The translations under genes and the position numbers were made by a program. This document shows positions 53,281 through 61,123 of a DNA stretch of 64,000 nucleotides, piece after piece. The DNA is from Betaproteobacteria bacterium. Its GTDB lineage: Bacteria > Pseudomonadota > Gammaproteobacteria > Burkholderiales > SG8-41. Location: assembly GCA_029863175.1 (NCBI GenBank), contig JAOTVX010000009.1:34359-98358 (forward strand), in the 5' to 3' direction. The notes under the pieces were generated by a model. The model was not told the origin of the DNA, ran no database searches, and worked only from the letters and a program-made list of their open reading frames with translations. Every line of letters begins with the position of its first letter. The stretch's first letter is position 1.

Positions 53281-53931
53281 ATGACGACTCTCGATCTCAC
53301 CATGGTCTCGCCGCTACCCGTCTACCTCGATGAGAGCGGACCCCGGAATAAGCTTGCGCCGCGGCCCGCGAGCCTCGACGGAAAAGTCGTGGGGTTGCTG
53401 CCCAATTGGCGCCCTTCGGCGGTGGAAATACTGCGCGCAATCGGAACGCTGCTCCAGGAACGCTACCGGCTCAAGGAGCTCGTGATGGAGCAGCCCGTGC
53501 GCGAGCTTCCCATTCGCACCGGCAAGCTTCTCGACACGATGCACGAGCAGCTCGACGGCCTCGCGCGCCGCGTCGACGTCGTCATCACCGCCACCGGCGA
53601 CTGAGGGTCCTGCACGACGTGGTGTAGCCACGTCACGCCAGCCCTCGAAAAGCGCGGAGTCCCCACGGTGATGGTCGTCACCGATACGTTCTCCAAGTTC
53701 GCGCGTCGCATGTCGTCCACGCAGGGCTGGCCCTACGTGATCATTGCGGAAACCGAGAACCCGATCCGCCAGCTCGAGTCCGATGCGCTGCGCGTGCGGG
53801 CCGAGGCGATGCTCGCCACGGTCATCGAAGGACTGACGCTGCCGCCCGCGGAGATCGAGTCCCGCCTCAAGAAAGTCGCTCGGGGCGAAATCCATCCGGA
53901 AGGCATCGTGCGCTCTGCAGTTCCGGTGTGA
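53281..53931 (+). CDS. UGSC-motif selenoprotein
   Basis: 216 aa with selenocysteine at residue 108. The frame reads RRVDVVITATGD, TGA (53602-53604), GSCTTWCSHVTPALEKRGVP, continuing uninterrupted to TGA 53929-53931. The U-G-S-C motif defines the UGSC (seleno)protein family, whose other members have Cys or Sec at this place. A SECIS-like hairpin follows the TGA. The N-terminal half has DGKVVGLLPNWRPSAVEILR and the C-terminal half VPTVMVVTDTFSKFARRMSS and QGWPYVIIAETENPIRQLE, suggesting an alpha/beta fold. Function unknown. A 339-aa gene of unknown function follows after a repeat array. Confidence 0.9.
53616..53634 (+). promoter_or_regulatory. Candidate bacterial SECIS of the UGSC gene
   Basis: Perfect 7-bp stem gacgtgg / ccacgtc with loop tgtag; the loop G is 20 nt after the TGA. 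Same size and spacing as the other two candidates in the window. Confidence 0.8.
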
Positions 53932-54053
53932 GAATTGGTGATGAATAATAGTGATGAATACTGGTGATGACTAATGGTGATAACAAGCGCGGAAGCGCCA
54001 CGTATCACCATTAGTCATCACCATTTCTCATCACCAGTACGCATCACCATTTT
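53932..54053. repeat. TGATGAG palindromic array, copy 4
   Basis: Begins on the base after the UGSC stop codon: gaattggtgatgaataatag ... centre aagcgcggaagcgc ... atcaccattagtcatcacca and complements to 54053. Confidence 0.85.
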
Positions 54054-54086
54054 CGTCCAAATGTCCACAGTTGACTGCACAAGGCG

Positions 54087-55106
54087 ATGGGCCAACCCGA
54101 GGTAGGCATCCAGGCAGAATCCGTAGAGGACCTGCTGCTGCGCGCCTACGAGCACGCTTACGAGCAGGGCTGGACTGACGGTCTGCCGATCATTCCGGCC
54201 ACGCCCGGGCGCGTGAAGCAGTTCGTCGCGGCCTCAGGCCGAACGGCGGACGATCTAATCGGGCTGCTGCCCCCGCGCAAGGGGCGCGCAACAATGGAGG
54301 CAATCGCTGTCAGTGCCATCATGGCGGGCTGCCGGCCGGAGTACATGCCCGTGATCATCGCCGCCGTCGAGGGCATGACCGATCCCAGCTATCCGCTCGA
54401 GTTCATGCAGGTCACGACGAACCCGATGACGCCGTTTCTGCTCGTCAACGGCCCCGTCCGCAAGAAGCTCGAGATCAATTACGGCACGGGATGTCTAGGG
54501 CCCGGGTGGCGCGCCAACGCCACGATCGGCCGCGCCATCCGGCTCATCATGATCAACATCGGGGGCGCCCTGCCCGGCGTCTACTCGAAGGTGAGCTTGG
54601 GCTCGCCGCTGAGATATTCCTACATCTGCGGCGAGAACGAGGAAGAGAACCCATGGACTCCGTTTCACGTCGATCGCGGCTTCAAGCGCGACGAGAGTAC
54701 GGTGACCGTCTTCAAAGCGTCCAACTTCTGCAATATCTCGGGTGGCGAGGGCGTGGGTCCCGGGGAAATCCTGCGCCAGATCGCAACCAACATGCCGCCC
54801 ATGTACGGCGGCGGCGACGGTGTGCTTCTCCTGCTCGGGGTCAATCACGCGGCCTCTCTCTCCGAGGCCGGCCTCTCGAAGCGAGACATTCAGCAGCAGT
54901 TGTGGGAGATGGCGCGCGTGCCGATCAGCCATTTCGCCGAGGGCTTCGCCTCGACGGAGTGTGCGGCCGGACGCGGGGACGCCGAAACGGTATGGCGCGC
55001 GCGCAGCCCGGACGAGATCTACCTCGCGGTGGCCGGCGGTTCCGGTCCGCAGAACGTTTATATCGGAGCGGGCATGCCGCAGACCCGCGTGGTTCGCGGC
55101 GTCTAG
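54087..55106 (+). CDS. Unrecognised 339-aa protein next to the UGSC selenoprotein
   Basis: I cannot assign a family. It opens with EDLLLRAYEHAYEQGWTDGL and PIIPATPGRVKQFVAASG, then AIMAGCRPEYMPVIIAAVEG, INYGTGCLGPGWRANATIGR and FKASNFCNISGGEG. Five Cys residues lie in well-conserved-looking contexts (AGCRPE, GTGCLGP, YICGENE, NFCNISG, TECAAGRGD). No signal peptide. From memory UGSC proteins often have a large neighbour of this kind, so the two may act together; this is inference. Start ATG 54087 lies 34 bp after the array. Confidence 0.75.
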   Translation: MGQPEVGIQAESVEDLLLRAYEHAYEQGWTDGLPIIPATPGRVKQFVAASGRTADDLIGLLPPRKGRATMEAIAVSAIMAGCRPEYMPVIIAAVEGMTDPSYPLEFMQVTTNPMTPFLLVNGPVRKKLEINYGTGCLGPGWRANATIGRAIRLIMINIGGALPGVYSKVSLGSPLRYSYICGENEEENPWTPFHVDRGFKRDESTVTVFKASNFCNISGGEGVGPGEILRQIATNMPPMYGGGDGVLLLLGVNHAASLSEAGLSKRDIQQQLWEMARVPISHFAEGFASTECAAGRGDAETVWRARSPDEIYLAVAGGSGPQNVYIGAGMPQTRVVRGV

Positions 55107-55163
55107 GCACTGCAACGGGAAACGAGAGCAGATTTCGGCGGCGGATCGGCCCCGCTAAGCCGA

Positions 55164-55284
55164 AGAAGTGATGAATAGTGGTGATGGAAAATGGTGATGC
55201 GAAATGGTGATGAAAACCGCACGAACCGTAGTACGGCATCACCGGTACTCATCACCAGCTCTCATCACCAGTACCCATCACCAG
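55164..55284. repeat. TGATGAG palindromic array, copy 5
   Basis: gaagaagtgatgaatagtgg and further words, centre accgcacgaaccgtagtacggc, then atcaccggtactcatcacca and complements. Between the 339-aa gene and the convergent dioxygenase gene. Confidence 0.85.
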
Positions 55285-55311
55285 TCTCTGTTCACCATTC
55301 ACCGGCTTCGA

Positions 55312-56163
55312 TCAGCGCGGGCGGTCACCCGCGAGCGTGACACGATTCATGACGCGCCTGAACCCGTGATAGTCGTTCACCGGGTTATGCTGCGCGCAGC
55401 GGTTGTCCCAGAATGCGAGTGAGCCCGGCTCCCAGCGAAAGCGGCAGGTGAATTCCGGCCGGACCTGGTGCTGGAAGAGATACTCGAGCAAAGGCCTGCT
55501 CTCCTCTTCGCTCAAGCCCTTGAAGTGCGTCGTGTGGCCGACGTTGATGAAAAGCGCCTTGCGCCCGGTTTCCGGATGCGTGCGCGCGACGGGATGCTCC
55601 GCGACCAGCACCTTCGACTTCACGCCCGCAGCGCGCAAGACGTCTTCGCGTGTTTTCGACGCATCGGCCTTGAGGGAGCTGTTGACGCCGACGAGTGGAT
55701 CGAGCATTTTTCTGAAACCTTCCGACAGCGACTCGTAGGCAAGATACTGGTTGGCAAAGAGCGTGTCGCCGCCATAAGGCGGGATCTCGATCGCGGAGAG
55801 CATGCTCGCCATCGGCGGGCGCTCGAGGTAGGTCGTGTCGGAGTGCCAGATACCACCGAAGTTGACGCGCTCGTTCTCGAGCTTGACGACGGGCGTGATG
55901 AGCGGGCACTCTGGCAGCCCCTTCAACTGCGGATATTCCATGGGCTCGCCAAAGCGCTGCGCAAACGCGAGTTGCTGCTGGGGGGTCAACTTCTGGCCGC
56001 GAAAGAAGATGACGAGATGATTGAGGAATGCCTGGCGGATCTCGCTGAGCACAGCGTCCGCCAACGGGCGCGACAGGTCCACACCGCCGATCTCGGCGCC
56101 AAGCGCGCCGGAAATGGGCAGGACTTCGATGCGCTCGTAGCGGCGTCTTGCGCGCTCGTTCAT
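55312..56163 (-). CDS. TauD/TfdA-family Fe(II)/2-oxoglutarate dioxygenase
   Basis: 283 aa. Starts with ISGALGAEIGGVDLSRPLAD, the usual TauD N-terminus. Iron ligands: HxD in GGIWHSDTTYLERPP (about residues 107-109) and distal His in WDNRCAQHNPVNDYHG, with the 2-oxoglutarate Arg in RRVMNRV. Could cleave a sulfonate, an aryloxyacetate or another small acid; not resolvable from sequence. No sulfonate transporter nearby. Confidence 0.92.
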   Translation of the reverse strand: MNERARRRYERIEVLPISGALGAEIGGVDLSRPLADAVLSEIRQAFLNHLVIFFRGQKLTPQQQLAFAQRFGEPMEYPQLKGLPECPLITPVVKLENERVNFGGIWHSDTTYLERPPMASMLSAIEIPPYGGDTLFANQYLAYESLSEGFRKMLDPLVGVNSSLKADASKTREDVLRAAGVKSKVLVAEHPVARTHPETGRKALFINVGHTTHFKGLSEEESRPLLEYLFQHQVRPEFTCRFRWEPGSLAFWDNRCAQHNPVNDYHGFRRVMNRVTLAGDRPR

Positions 56164-56242
56164 GGATTACTCGGTCCTTGTAATGCCGGGAACATAACGC
56201 CGCCACATCCTATTGGAGCGGCGCACGAACGTTCGCTCGATG

Positions 56243-56692
56243 TTAAGCCCCTTGCCCAGCAAGCGCCACTGCAAGACGCCATAGCGCAATCGACAGCATT
56301 GCCGCGGCAACCAACAGAAACACCGAAATCATCCTGAATGCGCGGCCGCGGCGCAACGCCTTCTGCCCCGCGAGAACGGGCGTATCGCGAACGACGGCGC
56401 ACCCGGGCGGCGGAAACCGCTGCGCCCCGATGACGGCGCCGCCGAACCTCCAGAAATAAACGGCCAGACCGAGCAGCGGCGCGATCAAGAGGATGATCAT
56501 GGCGACAGCCGCAAGCCGGATCCTCGCCGGCCCAAGCTCAGGCATCGAGGCAATCCAGTCCCGAAGCGCATCCTCATACCGCTCGAACACGAGAAGCAAC
56601 AGCGCGCCGACGACAACACCGGCAATGAGCACGACGGCGGCGCGACGCCGCGCCCGCGGGTCTGCTTTCTGAATGTTGACGGGAATTGTCAT
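56243..56692 (-). CDS. Hypothetical membrane protein, 149 aa
   Basis: Unrecognised; three hydrophobic segments at about residues 18-36, 61-83 and 120-142 (FLLVAAAMLSIALWRLAVAL), with a short periplasmic or cytoplasmic loop holding RFPPPGCAVVRDT. Coding bias is convincing. Located between the dioxygenase and the truncated hydratase. Confidence 0.65.
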   Translation of the reverse strand: MTIPVNIQKADPRARRRAAVVLIAGVVVGALLLLVFERYEDALRDWIASMPELGPARIRLAAVAMIILLIAPLLGLAVYFWRFGGAVIGAQRFPPPGCAVVRDTPVLAGQKALRRGRAFRMISVFLLVAAAMLSIALWRLAVALAGQGA

Positions 56693-56792
56693 GATCTCGT
56701 ACCATGACTTCCGGCGCTGAGGCGCAGTTCTCGACCCTGAAACCGGTCAATCCGACAATAATAAACAGAGAACGGTGAACGGCAATCAAATA

Positions 56793-56899
56793 CTAATGAT
56801 GAACACTGGTGATGGAAAATAATGATCAAACCCGTAGACGCGCAGTAGATCACCACTAATCATCACCATCTCTCATCACCCGTACTCATCACTTCTTTC
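56793..56899. repeat. TGATGAG palindromic array, copy 6
   Basis: actaatgatgaacactggtg and following words, centre cccgtagacgcgcagta, then atcaccactaatcatcacca and complements. It directly abuts the 3' end of the truncated hydratase gene. Confidence 0.85.
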
Positions 56900-56902
56900 G
56901 TA

Positions 56903-57502
56903 TCATACCGGTATTCCCTTCCCGACGACGCCCAGGCGCGCGCCGACGTTGATGAAGACGATGACTGGCGCCGTGAGTTTCTCGCCTTTGGCCACGACGA
57001 GGTCGGGCAGCTCGATGAAAAGGATGACCAGCGAGAGCGATCTCAATGCCTCAAGATGCGTTCGGGCGCGGTGTATCCCCGAATCTTTCACCACCACCAC
57101 CAGGAGGTCGGCCTCGAACACCGGCCGCGCACCGAACCGCGCCGGCACTTCTTTCCCCTCCTCGAGCAACATCCTCTGCAACAGCGTCCCGCGCAACGGG
57201 GCGGAGACGCCGAAGCGCTTCTGAACCGCCGGATTGGTGAGTCCCGCCTTGTAGCCAACGACACGCCCGAGCGCCAGCTCAAGCTTTTCCACCAACCGCT
57301 TGCGCCCGCATTCGGCCCCCGCCATGGAGCGATCGATCCGCAGCCCGCGCACCGGCTCGCGCGCCTCCCAGGCCCGATTGATCGCGCTGACTTTCTCGTG
57401 ACTCGGGCACGTGGCACTTGTGGGAAGCGGGGCCGCGAGCCCGGCAATCATAGCAAGCACGTAAAGAATCGTTCGGCCGCGCGTATCGCGAAGTTCACTC
57501 AT
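56903..57502 (-). CDS. 2-keto-4-pentenoate hydratase-like protein, exported, C-terminally truncated
   Basis: 199 aa. N-terminal signal peptide (TILYVLAMIAGLAAPLPTSA), then AGAECGRKRLVEKLELALGR, VVGYKAGLTNPAVQKRFGV, GARPVFEADLLVVV and VINVGARLGVVGKG-like sequence (here FINVGARLGVVGKGIPV). Hydratases of this FAH-fold family normally continue for 60-90 more residues. The stop comes exactly where a TGATGAG array begins, so the 3' part was probably replaced by, or lost beside, the repeat. Might be non-functional. Confidence 0.7.
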   Translation of the reverse strand: MSELRDTRGRTILYVLAMIAGLAAPLPTSATCPSHEKVSAINRAWEAREPVRGLRIDRSMAGAECGRKRLVEKLELALGRVVGYKAGLTNPAVQKRFGVSAPLRGTLLQRMLLEEGKEVPARFGARPVFEADLLVVVVKDSGIHRARTHLEALRSLSLVILFIELPDLVVAKGEKLTAPVIVFINVGARLGVVGKGIPV

Positions 57503-57617
57503 CCTTCAACTCCATCCTTCACTCCTCCCCGTCCCGCCGCACTGCATCGCGTCGGGCGTTCGCCGGCTCAAACGTGCGCAGGCACGTTTTTCGAATTCCC
57601 GGCTCATCCTTTATCCC

Positions 57618-58550
57618 TCAAGATTTGACGGCGTCGCGATACCAGTCGTTGATTTTCTCCCCGGTCCAGAACACGACACCCTTATGCTTCTTGAAGTAGC
57701 GCAGCATCTCGTCGAAGTAGCGGATTCGATGTGCGGCGCCGCTGATGTAGGGATGCACGCCGAAGGCGATTACGCGGGCGCCGGTCCGGCTCTCGCGGTA
57801 GATCTGGTCGAAGGCATCGCGCGCGCGCTTGAGCATGACATCCGACTGGTGCTGATGGGTGAGCATGATGGTAATGTCATTGAGTTCGACCGAATAAGGC
57901 ACTGCCACAACCGGACCGTGCATCGTCTTCACGTAAAACGGCTGGTCGTCCATGACCCAGTCGCCGAAGTACTTGAAGCCGGCTTCGGCGATGTAATCAA
58001 GCGTGGCATAAGTCTGCCCGCGCCCCGGCCCGAGCCAGCCGGCGGGCGCCTTGCCGGTGTACTTGCGGATGACTTCCACGCACTGGCGCATTGTGGCGCG
58101 CTGGTCCTCGAGCTTGTGGATCGGCATCTGAACGTAGGAATGCGCCATAAACTCCCAATCCGCATCACGCGCAGCTTCCGCAATGCGCGGGCGGGTCTCG
58201 CACACGCGCGCGTTGATCGCAAGCGTCGGCGTGATGCGGTGCCGGTGCAGCGATTCCATCAGGCGCCAGATGCCGACACGCATCCCGTACTCGTGCCAGC
58301 CCCAGTTCTGGATGTCCGGAACGATCGCCTGGCCGCCGGGCGGCATCGAGACACCACGCGGCATCGGGCGCGTGATTTCCCACTCCTCGACGTTGACGAC
58401 CGGCCAGATCACGAGCCGCGCGCCGCGCGGGAGCTTGAGCGGCTGCCGGTCCAAGATCGCCGAGTACTCGAACCGCTCGTGCGGCTTCATGGCCCGTTCT
58501 TCATCACTCGAGGGGTTTCCCAGTAGGGATTGGTGTTCGTTCACGACCAT
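57618..58550 (-). CDS. Polysaccharide deacetylase-family protein (PuuE/allantoinase-like)
   Basis: 310 aa NodB-fold protein, no signal peptide. RLVIWPVVNVEEWEITRPMP takes the place of the classic TFDD motif, as in PuuE-type allantoinases; WEFMAHSYVQMP supplies the metal His region; YVKTMHGPVVAVPYSVELND and FGVHPYISGAAHRIRYFDEM are further family segments. Substrate uncertain (amide or acetyl hydrolysis). The first 20 residues are poorly conserved, and ATG at 58490 (MKPHERFEYSAIL) is a better start. Confidence 0.82.
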   Translation of the reverse strand: MVVNEHQSLLGNPSSDEERAMKPHERFEYSAILDRQPLKLPRGARLVIWPVVNVEEWEITRPMPRGVSMPPGGQAIVPDIQNWGWHEYGMRVGIWRLMESLHRHRITPTLAINARVCETRPRIAEAARDADWEFMAHSYVQMPIHKLEDQRATMRQCVEVIRKYTGKAPAGWLGPGRGQTYATLDYIAEAGFKYFGDWVMDDQPFYVKTMHGPVVAVPYSVELNDITIMLTHQHQSDVMLKRARDAFDQIYRESRTGARVIAFGVHPYISGAAHRIRYFDEMLRYFKKHKGVVFWTGEKINDWYRDAVKS

Positions 58551-58682
58551 TCCTCCTAAAACAAGGTTTCTTATCGGCGTTCATCGGCGGCCGCATATTG
58601 GGTTTTTGAGATAGCTTCAGTTGAAGATCGCCCCTGCAGCCCCAATCTCCCAGGATACTGACCCCTACTCGGGAGAACAACG

Positions 58683-60056
58683 ATGTCCCGGTTTTTGCGG
58701 GCGTATTTAATTGTGCTGATGAGCGCGTGGGTCCTCGCAGTCCCGCACCCGGTTCAGGGTCAGCCACTGCGGTCGCCGCGGGACCTCCCCACTCTCGCCC
58801 CGATCGTAAGCCAGGTGACCCCCGCCGTGGTGAACATCTCCGTCGTGACGCGCTCGCCGCTCGAGGATAATCCCCTCTTCCAGGATCCTTTTTTCCGCCG
58901 CTTCTTCAACCTCCCGGACCACCCACGGTCCCAGGAGCAGGCGGCCGGCTCCGGCGTGATCGTGGACGCGGCGCGCGGCTACGTGGTCACCAACAATCAC
59001 GTCGTCAAGGGCGCCGAGAGAATCATCGTCACGCTCAAGGACCGCCGCCAGTTACCGGCAAGGCTCGTGGGCACCGACCCCGGCACGGATATCGCCGTGC
59101 TGCAGATCGAGGCGCAGGGGCTCTCGGCGCTGCCCTTTGGAGATTCCGACCAGCTGGAAGTCGGCGATTACGTCATCGCGATCGGCAACCCCTTTGGCAT
59201 CGGGCAGACCGTGACTTCGGGCATCGTGAGCGCGCTCGGCCGCACCGGCTTGACGCCGGAAGGCTACGAGGACTTCATCCAGACCGATGCCTCGATCAAT
59301 CCCGGAAACTCGGGCGGGGCGCTCGTCAACCTGCGCGGCGAGTTGATCGGCATTAACTCGGCGATCATCGCACCTTCCGGCGGCAACGTCGGGATCGGTT
59401 TGGCCGTACCATCGAACATGGCGCGCGCCGTGATGAGCCAGATCGTTCGTTTCGGCGACGTACGCCGTGGCCGCCTCGGTATCACCATGACCGACTTCAC
59501 GCCCGCGCTCGCCAAAGAGTTCGGGGTCCCGGCACGCGCCGGAGCGGCGATCACCGCGGTGCAGTCAGACTCACCCGCTGAAAAAGCGGGCCTGCGCGAG
59601 CGCGACGTCATTATTGCGCTGAATGGTCGGCCGATACGCAGCTCCGGCGCGCTGCGCGCGCGGCTCGGGCTCACGCCTGTCGGCGAGGAAATCGAGCTGC
59701 GAATCGCTCGTGGGACGGACGTGTTCACCATACTCACGCGCATCGCCGCGCCCCAGGCATTTGCTGGTGTGCAAGGGCGCACGCTGCCGCAGCTCCCGGG
59801 TCTTGCCGCCGTGGAAATCGAGCGTGGCAGTCCGCTCTTCGAGCGCTTGCAGGGCGGCGGTCTCGTGGTGACCGCGGTCGAGCAGGGCAGTCGCGCTTGG
59901 CAGGCCGGGTTCCGGCCGGGCGATATCATCTATGCCGTCAATCGCCAGCGTGTGCAGACCATCGCCGAGCTTCAGGGCCTCATCGGACGCGCGCGAAATG
60001 GCTTCGCGGTGTCGCTGTTGCGCGGCGATTTCCAGGTTACGATCATCGTGCGATAG
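58683..60056 (+). CDS. Do/DegQ-family periplasmic serine protease
   Basis: 457 aa. Signal peptide MSRFLRAYLIVLMSAWVLAV; trypsin-like domain with His in VTNNHVVKGAERII, Asp in GTDIAVLQIE and Ser in INPGNSGGALVNLRGELIG; then two PDZ domains (about residues 260-350 and 365-457). A periplasmic quality-control protease/chaperone. M48 protease gene follows 30 bp later, so envelope quality control may be cotranscribed. Confidence 0.94.
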   Translation: MSRFLRAYLIVLMSAWVLAVPHPVQGQPLRSPRDLPTLAPIVSQVTPAVVNISVVTRSPLEDNPLFQDPFFRRFFNLPDHPRSQEQAAGSGVIVDAARGYVVTNNHVVKGAERIIVTLKDRRQLPARLVGTDPGTDIAVLQIEAQGLSALPFGDSDQLEVGDYVIAIGNPFGIGQTVTSGIVSALGRTGLTPEGYEDFIQTDASINPGNSGGALVNLRGELIGINSAIIAPSGGNVGIGLAVPSNMARAVMSQIVRFGDVRRGRLGITMTDFTPALAKEFGVPARAGAAITAVQSDSPAEKAGLRERDVIIALNGRPIRSSGALRARLGLTPVGEEIELRIARGTDVFTILTRIAAPQAFAGVQGRTLPQLPGLAAVEIERGSPLFERLQGGGLVVTAVEQGSRAWQAGFRPGDIIYAVNRQRVQTIAELQGLIGRARNGFAVSLLRGDFQVTIIVR

Positions 60057-60086
60057 TCGGCGGCGCCGACACCGGACATCGATCGC

Positions 60087-61037
60087 ATGAACAGCTTACG
60101 TGCTCTCCGGCATCGCGTGCTCAATACGCTGCACACGGTGCTGCTGCTCGCCGCCATTACGGCGCTGGCGGGCCTCCTCGGATGGTGGCTGCTCGGCGAT
60201 GAGGGAGTCGTCTGGGCCGCGATAATTGCCGTCACCGCCCTCGTCTTCAGCCCGCGCGTATCGCCGCGCTGGGTGCTGCGCGCATCGGGTGCGCGCGAGC
60301 TGAGTCCGTGGCACGCGCCCGCGCTCCACCGCGTGCTTGCGCTGATCGCGGAGCGCGCGGGTCTCTCAAGCGCACCCCGTCTCTACTACCTGCCGACGCG
60401 CGTGTTGAACGCTTTTGCCACGGGCAACGTCCGCGACTCCGCGGTCACCGTAACCGACGGCCTGCTGCGCGCCATGACGTTGCGCGAGCTCGTCGCTGTG
60501 CTGGCGCACGAGATCGCGCACGTGCGCGGTCATGATTTGTGGGTGATGAATCTGGCAGACGTCGTCGGGCGGCTCACCGCGCTGCTATCGATGGTAGGGC
60601 AAGCGCTGCTGATCGTCATGCTGCCGCTGAGCATTCTGCGCGGCTACGGGCTGCCTCTTCTGCCGATCCTGGCGTTGATTTTTGCACCCACGATCTCTCT
60701 GCTCCTGCAACTCGCGCTCTCTCGCACGCGCGAATATCACGCTGACGTCGTGGCGGCGGACCTCACCGGCGATCCCGAGGGCCTTGCGCTTGCGCTCGAC
60801 AAGCTCGAGCGCTTGCAGGGCGGCTGGATGGAACGGATGTTCATGGCAGGCGGACGCATTCCGCGCTGGCTGCGCACTCATCCCCGCACGCAAGAGCGTG
60901 TGCGGCGCTTGATGGCGCTGGCACCCCGCACTCCGCTCATGCCTGAGTTGACGATGCCCACCAAGCCTGACCTTCTTTCCGAGCTGCCGGTGATTACGCG
61001 CCGACCCTCCTGGCACTGGCACGGTCTGTGGCACTAA
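60087..61037 (+). CDS. M48-family zinc metalloprotease (HtpX-like)
   Basis: 316 aa. Two N-terminal hydrophobic segments, HExxH in LAHEIAHVRGHDLWV near residue 140, two further hydrophobic segments (LLIVMLPLSILRGYGLPLLP) and the third ligand Glu in LSRTREYHADVVAADLTGD. Layout is that of membrane M48B peptidases. Partner of the upstream DegQ gene by position. Confidence 0.92.
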   Translation: MNSLRALRHRVLNTLHTVLLLAAITALAGLLGWWLLGDEGVVWAAIIAVTALVFSPRVSPRWVLRASGARELSPWHAPALHRVLALIAERAGLSSAPRLYYLPTRVLNAFATGNVRDSAVTVTDGLLRAMTLRELVAVLAHEIAHVRGHDLWVMNLADVVGRLTALLSMVGQALLIVMLPLSILRGYGLPLLPILALIFAPTISLLLQLALSRTREYHADVVAADLTGDPEGLALALDKLERLQGGWMERMFMAGGRIPRWLRTHPRTQERVRRLMALAPRTPLMPELTMPTKPDLLSELPVITRRPSWHWHGLWH

Positions 61038-61123
61038 AGGCCGTGAGTAGTGAGTGGTAAATGGTGTATGGAAGAACCAACCAACCAGCACTCATCACCG
61101 GCCTCTGGTCACGGGTCACGCTA

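Noticed and set aside
39409..56899. CRISPR arrays
   Set aside because: Repeats are imperfect, words are short, spacers are absent and halves are inverted; no cas genes.
56880..56905. Selenocysteine at the end of the truncated hydratase
   Set aside because: The frame after TGA runs into the repeat array, shows no family sequence and no hairpin at the right distance.
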